From Balanoglossus misakiensis (Eukaryota > Hemichordata), in assembly GCA_040954595.2 (NCBI GenBank), contig CM082577.2:9610001-9674000 (forward strand): a DNA stretch of 64,000 bases, written 5' to 3'. Made by a program: the position numbers and the translations under genes. The stretch's first letter is position 1; each line of letters opens with the position of its first letter. The notes below the pieces were generated by a model. It worked only from the letters and a program-made list of their open reading frames with translations, did no database searches and was not told the origin of the DNA. Below, one piece after another: positions 1 through 12,400 of the stretch.

Positions 1-3000
1 AACGGCACGCCGAGAGAGGCTCGTCTCTGTGGGAGAATTTCATTCATTCAAACACGCAGACGAATTTTCTCCTTTTCACTGAACTAAAGAATATTACCAC
101 AAAGGGTCATTTCTGAATCGACGGAGGAGAAAAGACGAACCTTCAGATTTCCAACTATTCTGTGATAGAATATCTAGACTAATGTATAGAGTCCTTTTCT
201 GTAATATACCTTCTGAAATGTGATGCTTTGTTATAAAGATTTATTTCGAAATCACAGATGGAGTAGAGTCACCAAAAGGAGGAAGATAATTACAGATTCT
301 TGCCATCATTTTTACATGTTTTATAGGAAATGTATGCTATAGGAAAATCAGTCATTTATCTGCTATATGCAGTGACAATACAGATAAATTTTGGTTGCTT
401 TTCGCCTTTTCATTTATTGTCATTAGGAAAAGGTTGCGAGTCTACTGTAATGAACAAAAATACAATGGCAAATCACGATGTATTTTTCCTTCTATTTATT
501 GATACATTGCTCATGAATCAATGTAGGTATTTCCCGAGTGGAGAGATATTTTAGATATAAAATCAATAAAAAGCAATACTGAAGATGTATAGATGGAAAG
601 ATAAACCACTGAACACTCTGTCTCATCAAACACAGAAAGAGATCACTCTCTTCAAACACGGAAAGATCAGTTCCCGGGTATTTAAGGAAATAACTCTGCC
701 CCCCCCCCCAATCACCGATGGATCAGGTAACCATGGCAACCGGATGGAGCGATGGCAGTCGCGAAGATTGACAGGGGCACTGGGAGAGGTGCCTGTTTTT
801 TTATTTGGAATCCGACTCGACGTCTCCAGCAGCCAGCGGAGAGGGAAATGAAATCCCCCTTTCTCTCCCTCTTGTTAAGGTTTATACACTGAAAGGTGAA
901 TTTAATTTTATCCGCTGCAGGCTACGCGGTACGTGTCCTCCAGTGCCAATTTCCCGTTCTCCTTTTCCAATGAACTGCCGCGGCTTCCTGGGTCTGTTAT
1001 TCATTCCCGCCTTTTATTTTTTCCTGTTCCCCGTGAGAGTCGCCGATTTTTTTAATTTGATAAAGGTGAAACAATTAAAAACATTTTCCCCCGGTTGATC
1101 GATCCGTCCCTTTTATAAGACGGTAATTTGAGTATGTTGATCATTTTTAACGCAAGTGACACCTTTTAGACGACTGGCATTTGAAACGGTGAGTGGCGCG
1201 CGTAAATTACGATAAGGCATATCCTGAGTGTGCATTATATAGTCAATAATCCAGTAGTCCCAAATTTCGCATAAATAAAAACGAAAGAAATAATCGCTAC
1301 CCATACATAAGAGGCACATTCATTATCAATAGCCAGGCACCTGTGATTTTTAGTTTGATATATTTTTTTCTCGGATTGTCATACATGCACCAGGCATCAG
1401 CTTGCATTAGTTACCTGTCTGCAGTTACAAATTATTACACCGCGCAAGCCTCGTTTATCTGCGACCGCGTCATCCTTCAATGACGCCATTTATAACTCGA
1501 CTGGCGTTTCCACCGATTTCTCTGCATTTTTTTCCACTTCAGTGACTGAAATTCTATTGAACATAATGACCTGTGCACCATTGTCCTTCAGAACGACTGA
1601 ATGACAGAATATCACTGATTTCAATGGATTTATGTTCCAGTTGAAATATTTACTAACCAGAGAGACAAAACATGTGGAAGACGAGGAGGAAAATAACATT
1701 TCTATCCAGAAAAATAGCATTGAGATTTTTTTACTACGGAGAATTCTACATCGCATCTGCGCAGTTTCGATTTTTTTTATCAAAATAGCAAACTTAACGG
1801 TCTCTCGTCTGTGACCTGAAAGGGTCGTTGGTGTTCAATAGATTTTCTCCAGCTCTGTACGTATTTCATTAAGAAAACATGCGCAGTGAATCGGCTACAG
1901 AACCGTCTTTGTCGCTGATCAATGCACCCAACTCTAGCATTGAAAAAATTTAACAATTAGAAACAGCGGCTTATTTGTAGAGCGTTTGTCACTCAATAAA
2001 CAGTACAAGTCCCCGCGGATTAATTACGTTTGCTTTTCCTGAATACTGAACAGTTTGTGAACCAGAGGGCCCAAGAATATCTGTTATCGCCTTCTCAGCT
2101 GCAGTGAGTTACAGCTTGGACACCGGCGGAATATTATTTTGCTTGAGTAAAAAAATAACAAAATTTACAAAAAATGGTTGATTTTGTGACTTTCGGTATA
2201 TTCTAGCTGAAAACATATTTCATGAATGATTAATTTTGGCATCAGATGTATTTTTCGGAAAATAATAAGATTCTCAAAAAATATTTGATTTTTTGTAATT
2301 TCTGTTGTAGCAAGTGTACGGGTATAGATAGAGTACAAGACAAATTAGTTCACACAGTTGAATTTCCTTTAAATTAATTGATGTATTATATCCGAGATAT
2401 TTTACATAATTCAGTAACTTATTCAGACAGACAGTTTGGTAGAAAAAACAGAAAGCGTGCGTAGTATAAAATGAAGGTAAAGACAGCGATGTCAAACTGA
2501 GATACAGAATGCTATTAGAATTCTTGTATAGTTGGGGGCAATTCTTCAAGAGAGACTTCAAGTCGCTTTTTCTCTCAATGCAGGAATGCGATCACCACAA
2601 TAGGAATTCTATTACTAGTGCTTAGGTCTTGTTAAACAGGATTTCTGCAGTGTAGCCGAATCCGACTGAAATGTCTGTAATTTCATCGGATATTCAAACA
2701 TATAAATTTAGACGGGTGGAGTCACACGTTTGTTTGACATAACACGCTGTATAACCGCTGGGGTGGTTGCCGTGATACTCATGTTTAACAGTGTTGGTAT
2801 GCGTGGTGTCGAGTCGCCAACGTAATATGACATATCGACAGTGGTTCATATTCGTAGACATTTCCAAATTTCTTTCAGGTCAAAATTAACACAGACGGGT
2901 TTATTTGAACTTGAATGTTCCCTTCACCATATTGTGTTTACAGTTACTCTGCAGAGAGAACAGACACGGCCATTCAGTGCTGACTGACGTTTCATCATTC

Positions 3001-3839
3001 GTGCTGTCAGTGGGTTCTCACTATCACTCAAATAGATATCTCAGTCAAGGACAAGTCTCTTTGTCGTCGGCAACCATGAATGATGAAAAGATGGGGTTTT
3101 AGAGAAAACATGTACAGCTGAACTAATAGCCGAACGTCTCTATTTTTGTAACCCAGTTAAATAAAAATAGCCCTGGTGTATGTCTGAGTGAAACGTTGTA
3201 CGCACGAACACAACGTTTTAACGCATACATGTATGTGGTGTGTTCTTTAGTTCTGTCGTCTATAGGGCTGTCGTTTGGAGAAATGTGTGAGGTTGGTGGC
3301 GAGTAAACGATAAATTCTTGGAGGGCAAGGTCAGTTTGGTTGACGAGAAATAAAAAAATAAGCACCCTATTAAATATGAGTATACTGCCACCAATAGGAA
3401 TACTTTCGTCAATGTTAAAAACAGTAAGTGCGCGATTGAATTACATATTATAGGTGATAAATTCAAATTTGACGTGTCGGCTGTTACTTTCATTTTTGTT
3501 GTAAAATTCTACAGCTTCCCCCGGCCCCATCGTATTCTGCGGTGAAATGTAGGTTCTCCTAGAGACATGTATTAAACAATGTTTTAAAAGCACTTCACGA
3601 GAGCTCTCAAGTGTGAGGAGATCTGTCTGACCTTTGACCTCCACGTTGAGTGCCTGATTCCGCTGGGTGATGAGAATAACTGTCAATGATTAGATTCGAA
3701 AATAGCCGTGATTAACATACCTTCTAGATGATTTGGTTCCCTCGGCGGAATTTCTGACATTTCGATCATCAACATTTTATGTCAAAAATAATTTCATATT
3801 TAGTGGGCAGTCGTCGATCGTTGTTTTTTTTCTTGTTTC

Positions 3840-3859
3840 TTTTTTTTGGGGGGGGGGGG
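3840..3859 (+). repeat. T8G12 homopolymer pair
   Basis: A run of T followed directly by twelve G. It may be a decayed end of a G-tract foldback element, as at 9457-9481 and 24957-25147. Confidence 0.7.
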
Positions 3860-4668
3860 CTTACAGTTATCTCAGTGCATTATCTTAATAAAAATTTAAT
3901 GTAGGAATCTGGAATTAATACTGTTACAGATTAAGGCATTTATATTTGGCCCGAAGTATTTTGGAAGACGCGTTGGGCGTAGGATTAGTGAAGTGACGCT
4001 GACAGCTTCAGAATTTGATTTTAATAAATAAACGCATAGAAAGCGAAGTTTTAAGGTCCTCTTTTAGTAAACAGCCAATCAGGCGTTTTGTTCACATACA
4101 GGAACGTGCTCCTTTGTTTGGTTTGTGTTACATAGATGAAAGATATGATCATGCATGCTGTATGGTGCCATGGACAATTTAACACACATTTGAAGATAAC
4201 GCCTACTTCAGGCAGATTCAGTCCAATTTTGTCTCCACTTCTCTGAACATTCATATTTTTAAATTACACATTCGAGCAGGCTTAATGAGCCCTGAGAAAT
4301 ACAGTATTGATCCTTTCGATAATTGACACGCTAGCTTCACACAAGTTCACCATGCCCTTGGTAAAAAAAATATATGCACGGAGAAGTCTCGTGGTCTCGT
4401 GATCGCGGACCGTGGCAGAACCTAGTATATGCGTGTGATGTGTACGGATGCATTTCAATAAAAAGCAATCTGCAGAGTGCATTCCACTGTGCCTTGCTCA
4501 AGTAAAATTAAGCAAAAGGACAGAAATCCAAAATGTAATAAATTTGTGATATCGAAAAAGGGGCGAACGCAACTATAAGTTAAAAATATATATTTGAGAC
4601 ATCATTAGAAATCGATATTCCAACAATTTAATACATTATTTCAAAATACGATCTAATGGAAATAAGAG

Positions 4669-4691
4669 TTATTTTTCCATTGGAAAAATAA
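4669..4691. repeat. Short A/T palindrome
   Basis: TTATTTTTCCA and TGGAAAAATAA are inverted copies around a single central base. No function is evident. Confidence 0.6.
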
Positions 4692-4790
4692 TGCAATGGA
4701 TAGCACTTACTGTCGGACGGAGCTAGGGGTGAATGAATTTCACGTTTGAAGAGTCGGCATTATTTATAAGGAGAAAATCAATCAATGCAT

Positions 4791-4804
4791 CCACAAGAGG
4801 GCGC
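4791..4804 (+). promoter_or_regulatory. CTCF-like core motif
   Basis: CCACAAGAGGGCGC differs at one position from the CTCF core CCASYAGRKGGCRC known from bilaterians. It sits 1.4 kb upstream of the xylosyltransferase start codon. Occupancy is not shown; a chance match is possible. Confidence 0.35.
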
Positions 4805-6039
4805 ACACACCCGAAACAGAAAAGACAATTATGCAGATATCAGTACGTGGGAGCTAAGATCAATATATAAGGCTTACTCTTCTGTTTGTGATATGGACAA
4901 ATTTTATCGGGTTCACGAAAAAATGAAAGCCAAGGAGAAAACGACAGGCTGGAAATTTGGGGCCAAATTTGACAAATTGAGAAAAGTTATTTTATGGTAG
5001 ACCTAACTCTTGCAATAAAGTACCTGGTGAAAAACGTGACCGACCATGAACAAACATCTCTTTTAATACGTTGGAATGTTAAACTGTTAATGATATGAGT
5101 CATATTAAGCATATCGGTCGGTTTATTTCTAACTTTTCTCCCGAAACTTAAAACGGTTATAACTCGGTTTCGCTTGTGGGCCGGATCATCTCAAAATTTC
5201 AGACTGGTGATACATGTAGTAACACATCGTACAACAAAACGGGGATTTTGTTTGTTGGTAATAGAACAATGTCAATGTGCTTTTTATCAAAAACATGTTA
5301 TCATATTTTTTAAACACCGAACCAAGAACAAGATACACATAATAGTAAATACAATATTCGTTTTTTTACGTGATCGTAAGTTCCTGTTTCGAATGAAATG
5401 TTAACTTTAAAAGTGCGACACAGCCACTCTTGAAATAAAATTCCTTTGATAAAGAAAACCCTAAACATATTTAATCGATCATCATTACATATCGAAAGGA
5501 AGTTTGAAAGTCTTCGAAATTCTTAAAACAAATGTACCACTTCAAATTTGACATTGGTGGCGCTATGCCTCACTATACTTTTTTCTCTCTCGTTTAAAAC
5601 AAACGGATAGTTCAGTCCGAACACTTGAAGTGCTATGACCGATCACATCGCCATATCCTGCACGCTGTGTTTACTGACATGTCACAAGATACTTGTACCC
5701 CCGGCTTGTACCTTTCTACGGGAACTCTGTGTTATCTTTGGAACAGGTTCGTTTTAGTAACAATCTGTAACAGAAACCCACTTTTTTAAAAATTCCGTTC
5801 ACTGTTCGCCAAGAGTTTCATCATTACATTTACAAGAGGCTGTAAAGTTGCCAGGATCGAAATTGTGCATATTCTCTGTCAACCTGTAAACTAGACTGTA
5901 TTATTTCATCGCTAATACCTGATTTTACTGTTGGATTGTTCATTGTAAGTTGTCTTCCGTCGTTTTCTTTGCATTAAAACACGAAAACCTTCTATAATTC
6001 ATCATTTGCTTGAAAATGTGTCATCATGTATCTGGATAA

Positions 6040-6192
6040 TGGTGAGGGCGCTGTCCAACAGGGGAAACACCGGAAGTTGGGGGATGTCCCTGACGTGTGG
6101 GCTGAAATCTACATTTATAGAATGACAGACGAACCTCTATGAGTGAGTGGAGTCTCAGTGAGTAATACTCTCACACAGCGTTCATTCAGTAT
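6040..6192 (+). promoter_or_regulatory. Probable TATA-less promoter of the xylosyltransferase gene
   Basis: The 150 bp before the start codon hold an ETS/GABP-type site ACCGGAAGT at 6069-6077 and a CRE-like TGACGTG at 6091-6097. No TATA box is seen at a useful distance. An initiator-like TCAGTA lies at 6186-6191. With the TISU element on the ATG this predicts transcription start only some 5-30 nt before the start codon. The sites are seen; the promoter role is inferred. Confidence 0.5.
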
Positions 6193-6204
6193 CAACATGG
6201 CGGC
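6193..6204 (+). promoter_or_regulatory. TISU element (YY1-type) overlapping the start codon
   Basis: CAACATGGCGGC is an exact match to the TISU consensus SAASATGGCGGC, with its ATG being the gene's own start codon. TISU acts both as a YY1-bound promoter element and as a translation initiator for mRNAs with very short 5' UTRs. This supports 6197 as the start and a short 5' UTR. Confidence 0.65.
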
Positions 6205-6400
6205 TGCTGCGAGATCGCGAGGCAGGACCGGGGTTTCGTGCGGCCGGTACCGCTTCATCGTGTACCTCGCCGTCGTGGTGATGCTCATGCAGTTGTTGGT
6301 GGCCTGGAGCTTCTTCGGCATGGAGACCGGCGGCGACGGGGGGAAGGAGGCGACGAAGCGGCGCAGCTCCGGGTCGAGTGTCGACGACGAAGTTCTTAAG
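6197..6400 (+). CDS. XYLT: XYLT exon 1: start codon, cytoplasmic tail, signal anchor
   Basis: Encodes residues 1-68 in phase 0. The N-terminus has Arg at 6, 8, 10, 17 and 19, then an unbroken hydrophobic stretch at about 20-40 ([18 protein letters not shown]), as in a type II Golgi signal anchor. The start is the ATG at 6197: it has A at -3 and G at +4, and an in-frame TGA lies at 6140-6142 with no other ATG between. The donor is AAG|GTAGGG at 6401. The exon is clearly CpG-rich compared with its surroundings. Its link to exon 2 across 52 kb is inferred from phase, membrane topology and the absence of any other candidate first exon with an anchor. Confidence 0.88.
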
Positions 6401-9400
6401 GTAGGGATCGGTGGGTAGTACTTGTGTGTACGCTTGCAAGTTTTCCGGTCGTAAACTTGTAGGCACCCAAGTGCTACCATCACTGTAGTTGGATAGGCAT
6501 TTTTGTTGATTTTGTACCTTTCGCAGAGTAAGACTAAGAGACGGATGTTAGGAAGAGCGCCACGTTCACAACTTGGCTGCATGATCAGGACAGCGCGGAA
6601 CTTGCCAGGGCACCACTGCACGATGATCCTACACGCGTAATACGTGTACACAAGCCAAGGTTACGTAAATACACACCATAAGTACCAAGTACATTCATGC
6701 TACTAGTATTTAGTGGGGTTTCAACCATGTGTTACTTGTCCAACTTCATCTTGCATGTCTCTCAATGTCTGCGCCCGCGCCCTGTTCGTATACGCGTAGT
6801 AGAAAGTGACGTTTGCGTATCGGATGTCCATGTACGCGGTTTTACAAATATAAAAAAGTAAACCAAAGGGAGTCACGGCGTTTGGGAGTAGAAGCAAAAT
6901 ATGACTGGGACATGGGGAAGGGAGAATGTGTGTATTATACATTATGTATCAATGTACTGTAGTATCGGGTAGTAACGCCCTGCCCCGCCCACCACACAAA
7001 CACACACATGCAGTGATGTACACCCTGACTATCCAGTAAGAATATACGCCCCCCCCCACACACACACATACATGTAGTGATGTACATCAGAATATGATGT
7101 ACCGTTCCTGCAGGTGGCTATTTCATGCATCTCAAACTTAACATTTGGGAAAGTTTACAAACTGTCAGCCTGTGCTTTGTTGCTATGGTAACAAGTCAAA
7201 CGCATCTTGGATTGGTGGAGTCATCAAACTTGACTTGAAGAACAGTTATTTGAGATGTCAGTTTTAACAGGTGCATTAAAAGAAAAGAACATTCAGAGAG
7301 AAAGTGGGTGGTGACTCTATAATAGTGTTCGTAAGTTACTGCGTATATGGTGCGTGGGTCCCCACACGTGGTTCCGATTATGGTGGTCGCAACCAGTCTA
7401 GATTTTCTGATTTATACAGCCCAGTCTCAGTGCAGCTGTGTCCTCTTCCAAGCGGGGCATCGCTTGTTATTCCCTCCGACTCGGTGGCCGGGGTCATACT
7501 TGTTGACAGCTTGGCAGCACCCTTGTTTTTCCGAACGCTTAAATTCAAATCATAAAACTTTCGGCCGTTAAAGAGAGGCAGATTTCAAGTTTATTTGATG
7601 ACATCATAAAGAGATCGGTTGGACTTAAACTGATGATCGCGGCGATAAATAACCCCCTTTCTCAAAGAGCGTCGCGGGCTTGCTGCGATTTTTATCAGCC
7701 TTTTCGTGACTTTCTCCACGTATTTGTTTTGACTTTCGCCACGGTTTCTTAGAAGTTGCAGCAACCGACAAGTTTTGTGGCAGGCAGAAATTCCGTACTC
7801 CTGCTATCTACACTACTTTGAGGAAAAATAGTTGTACAGTACGGCATCAACTGGAAATCCAGTGTTTCAAGCTCCCAGCCCTCCCCCTGAGGGATGGGAT
7901 CAAGACTTGGCTAAGGAGGTCAAAGGTCATCTCGCAGGGTTGAACAGGCCCAGAAATAAGATGAGATCTGGTCTCGACGCTCCCTGATATTAATGGCAGA
8001 ATGGTTCTAGGAAAACACTGTTCAGACACAATGCTCATTGTGCATGTATTGTAAAAAGTCTAAGTTTGGACTTAAAAATATAGTTATTGATAGCGAAGGG
8101 TTGGAAAGAAAACAGAATACAAACACAATATCACACCACCCTGGATGTCAATTTGAGGATTTTCAATCCCATAAGACTACAACATAAAAAAAAAAACAGA
8201 ATTCCTATTTACATTGCAATTTTCAGCTTTCACCTTCTGTACTTAAACTCACCTGAATATCATAAATACACTATTCCCTCGATGTTTGTTTTAAAGTTCT
8301 TCCATAACAAGTGAAGCATTGCGTGATATTTCAAGTGAAAAATTAACGAAAAGTAGAATTGAATTGCACATCTTAAAATAAACATATCTGTTGCTGTATT
8401 GGTTTATTGGTTTATAAATAATTAAAAAACAGAAAATGTGCTGGATGGTTTGACCTGACAGGTGTCACCAACCTGATAGTCAGTCACCCGTGGTCTTTTT
8501 CTAAAAAAGTGTAAATTTCAATTTGTTTTCTGTAAATTGACCGAGTTGGAAAGTCAAGCATTACAAATAATTAGGTCCATTGATTGATCATTAAAATTAA
8601 ATTAAATTTAATGACATGTTTAAATTGATAACACTTCAAAGAAGAATTATGTATTACGTTCATTAATGTTTCATTAGTGAATTAGTGTTAAGGCACCATT
8701 GTGGCCTGTGGTTTGGTTACCACTGGTCACAAAATCTAAACATAGGTTTGGCCCCAATACATTTACACTGAAGTAAGGCCGTGTATTAAAGTACTGTAAT
8801 ATAACAATGTGACAGATGTAAAAAGAGCTTTTTAAAAGTGCTGCCATATTGTTTTATGCACGCTCTGTATTTATAACAAATAAATAAAATGTGCCATATT
8901 TATTTTACAATTTCTAATTCAACTTAACATATGTACTCCATGTCACATTTCCTTCTCAGCCACCATCCAAAGCCTGAATATTGGAACTCATTATAATTGT
9001 ATAATTGCTATTTAAATTATAAAATACTGTATCAGAAATTAATGGGAAGGATCATCCAAATGTAAATATTGTACATTTTCTACAGGTCAAAGACATTTTC
9101 AGACTGCATTTTTTTCTTCAAAGATATCAAACGGTTGGATGTTGAGGTTGTGCGTCACACAACTGGCAAATGTCAGTAAACCCTGATAAACAATGTTGAG
9201 AATGATGGCGATAAAACTGAACTCGTACATAAACAAAGTTTTGACACTTCAGTTTGAGAATTTTGTGAAAATTTGTAAGATTTTAATGATGTGAGCAGTC
9301 AGTATTGTCCGTTTTTTGTTGTAGTGGGCAATGTGACAGGTTGTGTGGGAGGTTGGGATTTGCAGCTTCAAAAATAATTTGCAGCATCATATGTCATGCA

Positions 9401-12400
9401 ACTCAGGGAAGCGAATATTATCTCTGTGTGTAGGTCATATCCTGGATATGCAATTATTTTTTTTTCGGGGGGGGGGGGGGGTGACGACCATGTGATTACA
9501 GGCCTGTCCGCCGTTTATGGATTTTCATTAACTTGGTGCGCCAGATATTTTTGTCAAGATACCAGTGGGGTTTTCAGATGCCATACTAGCAGGGAGGCAT
9601 ACTTTCCTGTCTGTCTACAAAACAGAAAGACTGTTTTCTCGAAGCTCGTCTACAAAACAGAGAGACTTTGTTTACTCAAAACTCATAGCATGGTTGAACT
9701 TTTATTTTTTGTGTTTAATTCAAAACTTCTGTAACTCTCCTCAATTTTGGCTTTGGTTCCAATGACTATTCACTGCAATAACTTAAGAGAAAATCTGATC
9801 TCATGATTCCAAAGTTGACTTTTTCATCTGTGAAATGAAATGAAGTGAACCATAGAAATCAACGTTAATGTTATGCCCGTCAACTTTACTGACCCCGTGT
9901 TTGGTATATCAGTTTAAGACGGCTGACAGATGTTTGGTCCAATTTCTGAACACAAACCGGCCGGTTGAAAGACAGGCATCACTGGCAATGTCAACTTGAG
10001 TCGATCGATGACCCCTCTACACTATCACCCACACTGACCTGAAAACTGCGTGTATCAGGAAGGGGGTGCTAATTACAGCAATGATGAATTTGAAAAAGGA
10101 AGGATGAGTGATAGTTTGAACATCCTGGTGGACATACTAGTAATTTTTTCCCTGAGTAGTCAGCATTTTTACTCACAAAGTTTAATCTGACTTTACATTG
10201 TAAGAAAATGTTATCATTATAAACCATGGATGTGAATTTTTGTATGCAATCATCGTAACTGCGTAATACATGAAATAATGCAGCTGGTTTCTTGAAAAGG
10301 AAGAGAGGGGTTGTCTATCTATTTGTTTGACGCAGAACATATAATACATCTTGGATGTGTACATGTACATGTACAGTAAATTGCGTACAGTACAAATCCT
10401 CCAATCACAAGGCCTTGACCACTTGCAACCATTTTCGATCAGGAAAGGGTCAACCACATCAACAAACAATAGCTTGTTGAATATTTAAATGAAAGTGTCA
10501 GGAAATCCTGTTCCTGCGGGCGATGATAACGGATTAATAATTTAATTTCTTTGCGGCAAATCCTGTATGTTGGTTTTCTCGTGTTTCTAGAATAGGGTCT
10601 AGAGTGTTATTAAACTGAGTGTGTGTTTATCAGAGCAGAGAGCCTGGATGCGGTGGTGGGCTGGGCTTGTTGTTGTGGTTGGGGGCCTTGGTGACTGTAA
10701 CATTATCGCACCAGTCTATGTGATCTTGTGTCAGCAGGGATGAATTTTGAAACTTTTAATAGGGTCTGTGGTTGCCCTGTCTTCCAGAAGTCCCAGAAAG
10801 ATCGAGATGCATATTTTCACTTGAAATATAAAGGGTTGTGTAATTTCATCATGTACTTTCATTCAATTTAAAGAAGATATTTTCTGGACCTTGTGATCTC
10901 AGATGGCCAATGGTGTGAAAGCAAAAAGTTGCATTTAGGAAAATCACACAATATAATTTTTTGGAAATTGTTGTGATATACCGGTAGTCTCTCACTCACC
11001 AGATGTTTGCGTGTATATCAGGCTCACTTTTGAATGGCAGAGCAGCCACAGGTGACCTTGCTGGGGGAATACACAGAATTCTTGACACAGAGGGTAAGCT
11101 AAGACTAGCGACTGACTACTGTGGCAATTACACTAATCACTTGTGAATCCCTGCTTGGAATCGGTGTTTGGCTCTTGTCAGTTAGAAAGTACTTTGGTAG
11201 ACAACTCCCTTTCCAGAAAACTGTTTCACAAGTATTATTATATCATCTGAAATAACACTCTGGTACTACTGCACATTTGTGAACTACTGAAAACTCAGGA
11301 ATAATTATGTGGTGTTTTTTTTTAAAAAGACAGCAGCAACTGTTACAATTCCAGTGGCAGTATCTCCTCACAACTGAGAATAAGAGGAGTAATATTTATG
11401 CTCTCTCTTCCCCTCCCAACCTTTTTAGTGATGTGTACCTTAACTAACTAACTGTCTGTGCCTCAGAGCCTTTTCACAGGGTTGTAACACCCACCACCTC
11501 ACATCTGACATTTCCACTGACTGCTTTCAGTACAGTATAGATAAAATTCCACGTTTTGGAATCTGCCACCCACTTCAAAAGTCAGCAACATCAAACCTCC
11601 AGTGTAATAATCTAGACTTTGGGGATTACAACACTCTTAATTTAAAAAAAATGAGATTCAATGCACACCGGAGGTATCAATATAATTAATGCACCCACAC
11701 TGACCACACTGACATATTTTTCTGTATTTTTAAAAGTCAACCACTGATGGACAAAAGTCAAGCGCTGCAGTGTGTTTTATGATGTATAGGGTAACCTCCC
11801 AGATAAAAGAAGATTAGTTCGTACCCTGTACAGGAAAAAAACACATAATGTCCGTGAACACGATGGTTTTGTACTGGAGTGATTACATGTATTTACAGTC
11901 CAATAATCGTTTTCTCCTTCATTTGTGATCGTGTCGAGTTCTGCCATAATGCGTCATCAGTGTGATATCATGTGCAGATATCCACAACAGATTCAAAGCA
12001 GGAAAAGTCACGTCACTTCTCACGTGTTAAGAATCTGAGAAGACCGTGAGCTACAGAGATGACGTCTTGTTGTCGAAATGGGCCGAATAATGTTTATTAG
12101 CGTCTGCAAGCAGGTTTTTTTCCCGGATAATCCCCTCAAATGTAGACTATACACTTCAAAAGATAAACGTCATCCAGGCAAGGGCAAGGTTGGTATTTGT
12201 TTACGTAAAGTTGACTTCTGTAAAATTCAGTCACGTAAACAAATATTGCATGCTGCCTCAGTTTTTCCTGGAGCGCTGGGGCTGTGGCCTGAAATGCCTC
12301 GCACAGTTGGACAGAACTTGTCGTCTGGGAATGTGGGGGCATAAGTAACTGTCTGTTTTGGTAAAGCCATAGACCAAGAAATAATGCATCAAAATTGCAA

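Larger units (their letters stand above)
1..6039. other. 5' flanking DNA, no gene supported
   Basis: AT-rich non-coding sequence upstream of the xylosyltransferase promoter. The open frames here are short (at most about 97 codons) and show no family motif. It contains a C11 run at 699-709, a T8G12 run at 3840-3859, a 23-nt near-perfect palindrome at 4669-4691 and a CTCF-like site at 4791-4804. I see no neighbouring gene end. Confidence 0.6.
6405..12193. other. Intron 1 segment, mostly unique AT-rich DNA
   Basis: Holds CA-rich tracts at about 6998-7075, where a short block ending in a GTGATGTACA motif occurs twice, and a T9-C-G15 run at 9457-9481. It also has an ACATGT array at 10357-10376. 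Near 12.0 kb there is a CACGTG E-box and a TGACGTC CRE-like half of uncertain meaning. No gene is seen. Confidence 0.5.

Noticed and set aside
4785-5000. 71-codon Lys/Tyr-rich frame in the 5' flank
   Set aside because: Protein-like composition but too short and unrecognised; not supportable as a gene.
6143-6196. N-terminal extension of exon 1 from 6143
   Set aside because: It would begin with GTG, not ATG; the in-frame TGA at 6140 closes the frame, and the ATG at 6197 has a far better start context.
6115-6651. 178-codon minus-strand open frame over exon 1
   Set aside because: It lies antisense to a CpG-rich coding exon; composition explains it, and the product resembles nothing known.
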